From NCBI GenBank assembly GCA_003543635.1, contig DNAE01000143.1, forward strand, positions 1 to 6,675: a stretch of 6,675 nucleotides of DNA, written 5' to 3'. A program made the translations under genes and the position numbers. This DNA comes from Clostridiales bacterium. GTDB taxonomy: Bacteria > Bacillota > Clostridia > Saccharofermentanales > Saccharofermentanaceae. Positions 1 through 5,046 of this stretch are shown here, one piece after another (positions within the stretch are counted from its first letter, which is position 1; the number at the start of each line of letters is the position of its first letter). The notes beneath the pieces are model-generated. The model did not search any database, was not told where the DNA came from, and was given only the letters and a program-made list of their open reading frames with translations.

Positions 1-1
1 G

Positions 2-1048
2 ATAAAGACCGAAGTTGATACTGCCTACACGGCAGAACAGCTGGCGATGTATAAGGAGATAAGGACGGATCTCCTTGGATCCTTTGAAGCGGGGAGGGTC
101 CGTCAGTATATCGTTGTGCTGGTCTTCTGGGCGGTGGTCCTGGTATCAGGTTATGTTGCCCTGTTTATCTTCTACGAGCAGTTCCTGAAACCCGTCAGGG
201 CGATGCAGGAACACGCCGCCGATATCGCCCGGGGCAATCTGGATGTCACGCTCCCCATGACGAAGAACGACCTTTTCGGAGGGTTTACCGAGAGCTTCGA
301 TCTCATGAGGGAGGAGCTTCGGGAATCCCGCAAGAGGGAGATGGAATCCGTCAAGGCGAAGGAGGAGATGGTGGCTGAATTATCCCACGATCTCAAGACC
401 CCCGTGGCCACCATAACGGCCACCTGCGAAGTCCTGGACATGAAGTACCGCAAGAGGCTTCAAAGCGGCACAGAAGAGGAGAAAAGGGACGCGGAAGACA
501 CCATCGAGAAGATCGGCTACATCATGGAGAAGGGGAACGTTATAAACGGCATAACCGATAACCTTTTCCGCGCCACCATTGACGGAAACGAAGAGATAAA
601 GGTGAACGTGGAGGAGATTCCCTCCGGTGAGATAAGGGCCTTCTTCGATAACTACGACGAGTATGTGAATATCATCGTCGAGAACGAGATGCCCGAATGC
701 CTGGTCCTGGCGGATAAGCTTCGTATGGAGCAGGTCATCGATAACATAATAGGCAATTCGGTGAAGTACGCGGGAAGCGATATCCGCGTGCGCTTTGAAA
801 GGACGGAGAAGGACGCCGGGAATAACAGCTTCATCAAGATAACCATAAGGGATGAAGGCAAGGGCGTCGATCCCGAAGACCTCCCCTTGATAACGGAGAA
901 ATTCAAGCGCGGAAAAAACTCCACCGATAAATCGGGTTACGGCTTGGGCCTCTGGCTCGTTAAATACTATATGGAGAAACAAGGGGGCGGAATGGAGTAC
1001 TATAACGACAACGGATTCGTCGTGGAGCTCCTGGTCCGCAGGGTCTGA
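2..1048 (+). CDS. Sensor histidine kinase, 3' part (5' end outside window)
   Basis: This is the C-terminal 348 residues of a membrane-bound two-component sensor kinase. The reading frame is open to the left edge, so the first internal ATG (47) is unlikely to be the true start. In order, numbering from the first visible codon: the end of an extracellular sensor segment; a transmembrane helix at about 36-58; a HAMP linker at about 59-112; a HisKA dimerisation helix with the H-box ELSHDLKTP (phospho-accepting His129, bases 386-388); then a complete HATPase_c domain with N-box (DNIIGNSVKYAG, about 247-258), G1 box (DEGKG, 284-288), F-box (EKFKRG) and G2 box (GYGLG, 312-316). All catalytic motifs are intact, so the kinase should be active. 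Its response regulator is not in view; in this family it usually lies directly upstream. The stimulus cannot be read from what is visible. The gene ends against the stop of the convergent acyltransferase, with no terminator between them. Confidence 0.95.
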   Translation: MKTEVDTAYTAEQLAMYKEIRTDLLGSFEAGRVRQYIVVLVFWAVVLVSGYVALFIFYEQFLKPVRAMQEHAADIARGNLDVTLPMTKNDLFGGFTESFDLMREELRESRKREMESVKAKEEMVAELSHDLKTPVATITATCEVLDMKYRKRLQSGTEEEKRDAEDTIEKIGYIMEKGNVINGITDNLFRATIDGNEEIKVNVEEIPSGEIRAFFDNYDEYVNIIVENEMPECLVLADKLRMEQVIDNIIGNSVKYAGSDIRVRFERTEKDAGNNSFIKITIRDEGKGVDPEDLPLITEKFKRGKNSTDKSGYGLGLWLVKYYMEKQGGGMEYYNDNGFVVELLVRRV

Positions 1049-1699
1049 TCATCTCCAGGAAACGTTTGACTTTAATACCTTGACGGGAAGGCCGGTGTAA
1101 AGGGCGTTCTCCTCCGTAAGCACACCTTTGATGACGGAACCCGATGCTATGACGGAACCTTTCGGTATAACAGTTCCCTTATGTACCGTGACATTGCTGG
1201 TTATCCAGCAGGATTGTCCGATCGCAACCTCCCCATCGGGATTGGAGACCTTTCCGTCCGTCAGGAGCTCATGCATATCCGTATCCATTATCTGGGTGCC
1301 CCAGGATATCATGGTGCCGTCTCCGATGGAGATCTTCTTGCTTGCCACGAGGTGACACTCGGAGGTGATCATGACATTGCTGCCCACTTCCAGCACGCCG
1401 TTCTTGTTTACGCAGATCTGGCACTTGCCCCCGATGGTGGCAGGACCCTTGAAGATGACGGTGCCCGGGATCTCCACGGAGGTTCCGTCCTTAAGGCATG
1501 TTCCCGCGCCACCTATGCCGATCCTCACCGAGAATCTTCTGAGGGGCGCGTCCAAAACGAACTTTCCTGACAGGTCCATAAGCTTCGTATACCGTGAGAC
1601 CAGGAAGGGAAGCTTTAAGGCCTCCTTGAAGGGAAGGACCTTCAGGTTGAAATATATAGTCTTGGGAAGTGATGTGAGTTTTAAAAGTGTCGTATTCAT
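1049..1699 (-). CDS. Left-handed beta-helix (hexapeptide repeat) acyltransferase
   Basis: A 216-residue cytosolic O-acyltransferase of the hexapeptide-repeat family, most like the maltose/galactoside acetyltransferase-type branch used on sugars and surface glycans. An N-terminal region of about 75 residues, with a helical start, leads into imperfect hexapeptide turns ([LIV]-G-x4) from about residue 77 to 192. The motif SWGTQIMDTDMHEL (about 132-145) carries the expected catalytic His143, and the C-terminal YTGLPVKVLK matches the usual 'GxPAKxI' ending. Such enzymes act as trimers and transfer acetyl or another acyl group from acyl-CoA; the acceptor is unknown. The ATG at 1699 is chosen over an in-frame TTG at 1735. 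That TTG lies inside the -35 box, whereas the promoter predicts transcription starting at the ATG itself. There is no Shine-Dalgarno sequence, unlike nearly every other gene here. The gene is divergent from the TetR operon and convergent with the kinase gene. Confidence 0.9.
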   Translation of the reverse strand: MNTTLLKLTSLPKTIYFNLKVLPFKEALKLPFLVSRYTKLMDLSGKFVLDAPLRRFSVRIGIGGAGTCLKDGTSVEIPGTVIFKGPATIGGKCQICVNKNGVLEVGSNVMITSECHLVASKKISIGDGTMISWGTQIMDTDMHELLTDGKVSNPDGEVAIGQSCWITSNVTVHKGTVIPKGSVIASGSVIKGVLTEENALYTGLPVKVLKSNVSWR

Positions 1700-1705
1700 G
1701 GGATT

Positions 1706-1735
1706 AGTATACACATTCGAAAAAGGGATTGACAA
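1706..1735 (-). promoter_or_regulatory. Promoter of the acyltransferase gene
   Basis: Read on the minus strand, TTGTCA (1735-1730) is followed by 18 bases and then TATACT (1711-1706), a good sigma-A-type promoter. Only six bases separate the -10 box from the ATG, so the usual start point, about 7 bases past the -10, falls on the A of the start codon. This predicts a leaderless mRNA. The -35 box overlaps that of the opposite promoter. Confidence 0.7.
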
Positions 1736-1757
1736 GGGCGCATAAAGGGAATACTAT
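1729..1757 (+). promoter_or_regulatory. Promoter of the TetR-flavoprotein operon
   Basis: A consensus -35 TTGACA (1729-1734) is followed by a 17-base spacer and TACTAT (1752-1757, 4 of 6 matches). The predicted start is near 1764. The -10 box runs into the 16-bp palindrome at 1755-1770, so a bound repressor would block polymerase. The -35 is shared with the divergent acyltransferase promoter. Confidence 0.65.
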
Positions 1758-1784
1758 AAACATGTTTATATAAACGCATTTACA
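1755..1784. promoter_or_regulatory. Tandem palindromic operator, probably for the TetR protein
   Basis: TATAAACATGTTTATA (1755-1770) is a perfect 16-bp palindrome. A second copy, TATAAACGCATTTACA (1769-1784), starts 14 bases later, shares the TATAAAC half and is an imperfect palindrome (6 of 8 positions). The junction also forms a 12-bp palindrome, GTTTATATAAAC (1764-1775). TetR-family dimers typically bind such short dyads next to their own gene. The location, overlapping the -10 box and the start of the transcript, predicts autorepression; binding by this particular protein is inferred. Confidence 0.65.
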
Positions 1785-1798
1785 TTATCGGAGGGACC

Positions 1799-2389
1799 AT
1801 GGGAAGAAAAGCAACGGTAACGAAGGAGAAGATCCTGGAAACAGGCTTTGACATGATCGAGGAGAGCGGCTACCAGTCCGTCAACATCAAGACCCTGGCG
1901 GCGAAGGTGGGATGCTCCACCCAGCCCATATCCTGGCACTTCGGCAATATGGGGGAGCTTAGAAAAGAGCTTTTCCGCTACTGCGAGGAAAGGATGTGGG
2001 GAGGTATCGAAGAGAGGTTTGACATGAACGAACCCGTGTCCGCCTTTTTCGAGACGGGAAAGAACTTCATAAGTATCGCGGCGGAACACAAGAACCTCTT
2101 CCGTTTCCTTTATGTGGATGATCCCGGGAGTGTTTTGGGGGGCGACAAGAGCCTCATCGATTCCCTGGGGGACTCGCGGATCATCAGCACGATGGCCAAG
2201 CACTACGGCAGGAGGCAGGAGGAGATGAGAAGGGTCATCACCGACGTGGTCATCTACACCTTCGGAGTGGCGATGCTCCTCACCTGGACCCACTCCGGTC
2301 TTACGAAGGACGATGCCTTCGCCATGATCTATAACGAGGGCAGGGAGAGATTTAAAGCTATGGGAATAGAGATAGGAGAAATGAAATGA
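1799..2389 (+). CDS. TetR/AcrR family transcriptional regulator
   Basis: A 196-residue one-component repressor. Residues about 8-57 form the TetR-type DNA-binding domain: a first helix (TKEKILETGFDMIEESGY), then the helix-turn-helix SVNIKTLAAKVGCSTQPISWHFGNMGEL, where the recognition helix ends in the aromatic-x-F signature (WHF instead of the common YxF). The rest is an alpha-helical ligand-binding and dimerisation domain with no recognisable ligand signature. The length is typical of the family. The start at 1799 is supported by GGAGGG (1790-1795), with a rather short spacer of three bases. The gene is first in an operon; its TGA overlaps the ATG of the next gene (ATGA), suggesting translational coupling. 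The tandem palindromes upstream point to autorepression relieved by a small molecule, possibly a substrate of the two flavoproteins it is linked to. Confidence 0.92.
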   Translation: MGRKATVTKEKILETGFDMIEESGYQSVNIKTLAAKVGCSTQPISWHFGNMGELRKELFRYCEERMWGGIEERFDMNEPVSAFFETGKNFISIAAEHKNLFRFLYVDDPGSVLGGDKSLIDSLGDSRIISTMAKHYGRRQEEMRRVITDVVIYTFGVAMLLTWTHSGLTKDDAFAMIYNEGRERFKAMGIEIGEMK

Positions 2390-2895
2390 TACTTATCGTA
2401 AACACAACGACTGATCTTGACATAACCGGGAAGATCAGATCAGAACTGGACAAGAAGGGAACCGACTTTTGCATAATGGAAGCCGGGGAGAAGAAGATCG
2501 GTCACTGCATCGGCTGCAACTACTGCTGGCTCAAGGACCCGGGAGTGTGCACCGTTAAGGACGACATGGAGGAGATCTTAAGGAAGGCCGTTATATCCGA
2601 CCAGATCTGGGTGATAACGGATTCCGTTCTGGATTTTGTCAGCCCGAAGGCTAAGAATGTCGTGGATAGACTGATCCCCCTGGCCACCATGTACCTCAAG
2701 TTCGAGGGCAACCAGATGAGGCACGTACTGAGATACGGAAAGGGACTGGACTTTGGCGTGATAGTTAAGGATGTCGTCGACATGGAATATATGGGATGGT
2801 GGTCCGAGAGGGTCGCCGTAAACTTCGGAGGCAAGTCTAAGGGTGCCTTCAGAACTGAGGAAACGGAGGAAGCTGTACGATGCATGTGCTCATAA
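2386..2895 (+). CDS. Iron-sulfur flavoprotein-like / NADPH-dependent FMN reductase family protein
   Basis: A 169-residue flavodoxin-fold protein. The clearest signal is a compact cysteine cluster, Cys41-x2-Cys44-x2-Cys47-x7-Cys55, followed by TVKDDM. It fits the C-x2-C-x2-C-x(4-7)-C motif that holds a [4Fe-4S] cluster in iron-sulfur flavoproteins (Isf) of methanogens and clostridia, which pass electrons between ferredoxin and other acceptors via FMN. DSVLDFVSPKAKNVVDRL (about residues 79-96) occupies the place of the family's 'PxYxxxxxxxxKxxxDR' flavin-binding segment. The first loop after strand 1 reads NTTTDLDIT in place of the usual GSPR/NGS phosphate loop, so FMN binding may differ. The start overlaps the regulator's stop by four bases and has AGGAGA at 2374-2379. 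It is co-transcribed with the next flavoprotein. A reductase or electron-transfer role in the cytosol is inferred; the substrate is unknown. Confidence 0.85.
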   Translation: MILIVNTTTDLDITGKIRSELDKKGTDFCIMEAGEKKIGHCIGCNYCWLKDPGVCTVKDDMEEILRKAVISDQIWVITDSVLDFVSPKAKNVVDRLIPLATMYLKFEGNQMRHVLRYGKGLDFGVIVKDVVDMEYMGWWSERVAVNFGGKSKGAFRTEETEEAVRCMCS

Positions 2896-3530
2896 TAAAC
2901 GGAAGTCCCAGGATACAGAAACTCAGCAACACGGACAAGATAATCCATAGTCTCATCAAGGGAATGGAGCAGGAGGATAAGGATCTCACCTACGAGCTTT
3001 ATTCCGTCTCCGACAGGAAGCAGTGGAAGGATGCCCGGGAAGCCTTTGCCAGGAACGACGAGATCCTGATCGCTCTTCCCCTTTATGTGGAATGTATCCC
3101 GGGTCTTCTTCTGGAGTTCCTTTCCACATTGGATAAAAAAGAGAAAGGCAGGATCTCCTTTGTTCTTCAGAGCGGCTTTGCTGAGGCAAGCCAGCTTCGT
3201 TGCGGCGAAGGATATCTCAAGAGGCTTCCCGCCATGCTGGGATGCGAATACGGCGGCACCCTTATAAGAGGCGATAACTTCAGTATCAGGTTCAACACGG
3301 CGGAGAACAACGAGAAGATCCTTACTCCCTACGAGAAGATGGGCGCCTCCTACATAAGAAACAACGGATTCGAAAGCGACGAGGCGAAGGCCTTCGCGGG
3401 CCCGGAGTACTTCCCCCGCCACATAAGGATCATCTTAAGATTCGTATTCTCGGTCTTCGTGTCGAAGGTCTTTAACAAGACGGCAAAAGGCCTGGGTTGC
3501 ACGAAGCCCTTGGACTATCGCCCCTACTGA
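2880..3530 (+). CDS. Flavodoxin-fold NAD(P)H-dependent oxidoreductase
   Basis: A 216-residue flavoprotein of the NADPH-dependent FMN reductase group. It begins MHVLIINGSPR, with a classical strand followed by the NGSPR phosphate loop (residues 7-11) that binds the FMN phosphate. LPLYVECIPG (66-75) matches the P-x-Y-x4-P flavin-contact segment. It lacks the four-cysteine cluster of its upstream partner, so no iron-sulfur centre is expected. The C-terminal tail (about 181-200, HIRIILRFVFSVFVSKVF) is hydrophobic and basic, unusual for a soluble reductase, and might associate with the membrane or a partner. The ATG lies 16 bases inside the preceding gene and is served by GGAGGA at 2865-2870, which supports this start. 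It is the last gene of the TetR operon. No terminator follows, so some transcription probably continues into the lipoprotein gene. Confidence 0.88.
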   Translation: MHVLIINGSPRIQKLSNTDKIIHSLIKGMEQEDKDLTYELYSVSDRKQWKDAREAFARNDEILIALPLYVECIPGLLLEFLSTLDKKEKGRISFVLQSGFAEASQLRCGEGYLKRLPAMLGCEYGGTLIRGDNFSIRFNTAENNEKILTPYEKMGASYIRNNGFESDEAKAFAGPEYFPRHIRIILRFVFSVFVSKVFNKTAKGLGCTKPLDYRPY

Positions 3531-3552
3531 TAAAAACAGAGAAACTTTTGTG

Positions 3553-3590
3553 CCTCCTTTACGTCTTATATAATGAAGACGCGAAGGAGG
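3553..3590 (+). promoter_or_regulatory. Inverted repeat that masks the lipoprotein ribosome binding site
   Basis: CCTCCTTTACGTCTT (3553-3567) pairs with AAGACGCGAAGGAGG (3576-3590): 13 Watson-Crick pairs, one G-U and one A-C mismatch around an eight-base loop. The 3' arm contains the entire AAGGAGG ribosome binding site of the next gene. In RNA read through from upstream, that site would be paired. The 3' arm is not followed by a T-run, so this is not a standard terminator. The -10 box of the gene lies in the loop. Confidence 0.75.
3569..3574 (+). promoter_or_regulatory. -10 box of the cystatin-like lipoprotein gene
   Basis: A perfect TATAAT stands at 3569-3574. The predicted start near 3581 gives a leader of about 17 bases that begins inside the 3' arm of the inverted repeat, leaving AAGGAGG (3584-3590) unpaired. 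No good -35 box is seen; TTGTGC at 3548-3553 is 15 bases upstream, so the promoter may be weak or activator-dependent. Confidence 0.55.
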
Positions 3591-3597
3591 TACTTTC

Positions 3598-4317
3598 ATG
3601 AAGAGAATATTCGCAATGTTCCTGGTCCTTGCCTGTCTTTGTTCCTGTACGGAAAAGACTGAAGTGACGAGGGAAACGACAAAGGAAACCACCGAAGAGA
3701 CCTCTGAAACGACAACTTCCGATGTGGTCGTCATCGACATGGTGGGAGGCTGGGAAATAGGAAGCTACGATATAAACGGCAATAACGAGCCGGTCTTTAC
3801 GGCGGCTACGGAAGACCTTACCGATGTCACCCTGACACCCGCTCTTTATCTCGGAAGCCAGCTCGTTGCGGGCACCAACCACTGCTTTCTGGCCCATGCC
3901 GCGGAACCCGACGGTCTTACATACTGGGCGGCGGTCTATATCTACGAGGACCTTTCCGGCAACTGCGAATTAACGAAGCTCGTACCCATCGATATCGATG
4001 CTGATTCCGACGGACCCCAGATCCCCGCGGAGGACTTCTCGAAGCCCTACAACTGGAATATCCCCGATACGGCCGATCTTCAGGCGGAGAAACTTAATAT
4101 GTATCTTGATGCCACGGAGGCCATATGCTTTGAATGTGTGGTAGATCCCGTCGCATATCTTGGATCGAACGGAGATGATCACTGCTTCCTGGAGTACTGC
4201 ACTCCCGTGGATCCCGCCTACGGTCCCTTCTGGTCCGTCACCCACATTTTGGAATACGAAGACGGCAGCCTTGAATATATCGGCGGCAAGACACTGGATA
4301 TCGGATACTTAAATTAA
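3598..4317 (+). CDS. Lipoprotein with two cystatin-like domains
   Basis: A 239-residue exported lipoprotein. A basic start (MKR) and hydrophobic core lead to the lipobox LCSC, so Cys17 is the likely lipidated residue and the protein sits on the outer face of the membrane. Residues 18-42 are a Thr/Glu-rich linker. The rest is two copies of one domain (about 49-133 and 151-235), aligned by ATE, PALYLGS/PVAYLGS, HCFL, YEDLSGN/YEDGSLE and PIDI/TLDI. The first copy shows cystatin hallmarks: a Gly-Gly near its start (MVGGW), a helix-length stretch, then QLVAGTN (88-94), matching the QxVxG protease-binding loop of stefins and cystatins, then a later hairpin-like YEDLSGN. The second copy has lost the loop (SNGDD). 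A role as a surface cysteine-protease inhibitor is inferred from these motifs; a purely structural domain is also possible. AAGGAGG lies seven bases before the ATG. Confidence 0.85.
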   Translation: MKRIFAMFLVLACLCSCTEKTEVTRETTKETTEETSETTTSDVVVIDMVGGWEIGSYDINGNNEPVFTAATEDLTDVTLTPALYLGSQLVAGTNHCFLAHAAEPDGLTYWAAVYIYEDLSGNCELTKLVPIDIDADSDGPQIPAEDFSKPYNWNIPDTADLQAEKLNMYLDATEAICFECVVDPVAYLGSNGDDHCFLEYCTPVDPAYGPFWSVTHILEYEDGSLEYIGGKTLDIGYLN

Positions 4318-4331
4318 TCCGGCCAATAAAT

Positions 4332-4360
4332 TCAGGGCAGTCTCATGGAGGCTGCCCTGA
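4332..4360. terminator. Strong hairpin between convergent genes, probable terminator
   Basis: TCAGGGCAGTCTC (4332-4344) pairs with GAGGCTGCCCTGA (4348-4360) over 13 positions with one G-U, leaving a three-base ATG loop. It lies between the stops of the lipoprotein gene (4317) and the leftward gene (4381). On the plus strand no T-run follows. On the minus strand it is followed by ATTTATT, so it fits best as the terminator of the leftward gene. Confidence 0.6.
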
Positions 4361-4380
4361 TAAGTGAGGGGAATATGGGA

Positions 4381-4848
4381 TCATCTTCTGATGATCAAAG
4401 TAGAATCTTTACCGTTAAGCTCGATTACGTTTACCGTATCCTCGCTCTGCTCCTCATCGCATAAGATGGAGTTGTTCTTTCCTTCGCAGACCACCTTGAA
4501 GGCCATGGAAGGGGAGAGGATGAGTTCCGCCTGACCTCCCACCATATTGATGTCGATGGGACCTGTCACATCCTGAAGTTCGATAAGGATCTTGCCCTTG
4601 GCGTCGATCTGAAGTTTCTTAAATGAGATGTTACTGAGCTTGAGGTTGGCATCCGTGATGTTAAGCTCCACGTCCTCCGCGTCCTTGGGGATACCGATGC
4701 GGCACTTCGAAGCTTCGTAGATATCCATGTCGACGCTGTTCCTGTCGGAGTCGAGCTTCGAATCGGAGGGAACAACGATGGTATCGTCTTGTGTTCCGAA
4801 TAACTCTATCTCTCTGCTTCTCTTTATCTTGATGTCGTAGTCTTTCAT
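4381..4848 (-). CDS. Cytosolic beta-strand-rich protein, DUF4097-like
   Basis: A 155-residue protein with no signal peptide, lipobox or membrane helix. From about residue 50 it consists of short alternating beta strands (CRIGIPKDAEDVELNI, NLKLSNISFKKLQIDAKG, ILIELQDVTGPIDINMVGG), the pattern seen in DUF4097-type putative adhesin or parallel-beta-repeat domains, where each rung reads roughly 'L-x-I-x-x-x-x-G'. Full-length members of that group are usually 250 or more residues and often membrane-attached, so this is a short, free-standing version. Three cysteines (49, 122, 130) do not form a known motif. GAGGA lies seven bases before the ATG, supporting this start. The gene is divergent from the second lipoprotein gene and convergent with the cystatin-like one. 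I cannot assign a function; the DUF4097 resemblance is from pattern only. Confidence 0.8.
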   Translation of the reverse strand: MKDYDIKIKRSREIELFGTQDDTIVVPSDSKLDSDRNSVDMDIYEASKCRIGIPKDAEDVELNITDANLKLSNISFKKLQIDAKGKILIELQDVTGPIDINMVGGQAELILSPSMAFKVVCEGKNNSILCDEEQSEDTVNVIELNGKDSTLIIRR

Positions 4849-4878
4849 TTCCGGTTCCTCTCTTTCCTTGATGGTTTC

Positions 4879-4887
4879 ATCTTACCA
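4879..4887 (-). promoter_or_regulatory. Candidate extended -10 promoter of the DUF4097-like gene
   Basis: On the minus strand TGGTAAGAT (4887-4879) fits the extended -10 form TGnTAnnAT. It would start RNA near 4872, about 24 bases before the ATG. No matching -35 box is evident. Confidence 0.35.
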
Positions 4888-4960
4888 TTGAAAGACGAGT
4901 CATACTTGAACAGGGACTTAAGTATTCCTTAAAAATGTATTAATTCCGGAAAAGACGGCA

Positions 4961-5006
4961 ATCCTGCGGCAAAACCGTAAAACTGCAACAGGGGATTTCG
5001 CAGGAT
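4961..5006. repeat. 8-bp inverted repeat in divergent intergenic region
   Basis: ATCCTGCG (4961-4968) and CGCAGGAT (4999-5006) are perfect inverted copies 30 bases apart. They lie in the 198-base gap between two divergent genes, just upstream of the lipoprotein promoter. They could be a looped binding site for a regulator. The same gap also holds TTAAG/CTTAA arms at 4918-4932 and an 8-bp palindrome TTCCGGAA at 4944-4951. Confidence 0.45.
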
Positions 5007-5011
5007 CGTAT

Positions 5012-5023
5012 TAGTTATAACTA
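5012..5023 (+). promoter_or_regulatory. Palindrome covering a candidate -10 box of the second lipoprotein gene
   Basis: TAGTTATAACTA (5012-5023) is a perfect 12-bp palindrome that contains TATAAC (5016-5021), a plausible -10 box 25 bases before the ATG. No convincing -35 is seen. A regulator binding this dyad would compete with polymerase. Confidence 0.35.
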
Positions 5024-5046
5024 CGGATAAGGGAGGATAGATATCC

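Noticed and set aside
380..982. Minus-strand open frame of 200 codons
   Set aside because: Antisense to the kinase H-box and ATPase domain, with no motif of its own.
1181..1570. Plus-strand open frame opposite the acyltransferase gene
   Set aside because: The minus-strand hexapeptide repeats and catalytic His motif are clear; this frame has none.
1700..1735. Upstream TTG start (1735) giving 12 extra residues to the acyltransferase
   Set aside because: The TTG is part of the -35 box and the added residues lie across the promoter; there is no ribosome binding site before it.
1766..2293. Minus-strand open frame of 175 codons opposite the TetR gene
   Set aside because: Low-complexity His/Gly/Val-rich translation with no family resemblance; the plus-strand TetR domain explains the sequence.
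2520..3422. Minus-strand open frame of 300 codons
   Set aside because: It lies wholly antisense to the two flavoprotein genes, which have clear family motifs and ribosome binding sites. It has no recognisable domain and is a by-product of their codon use.
3553..3590. Reading the inverted repeat before the cystatin-like gene as a rho-independent terminator of the TetR operon
   Set aside because: The 3' arm is followed by TACTTTCATG, not a T-run, and contains the ribosome binding site of the next gene.
3559..3897. Minus-strand open frame over the lipoprotein start
   Set aside because: It runs through the lipoprotein promoter, signal peptide and Thr-rich linker on the other strand and shows no coding signature.
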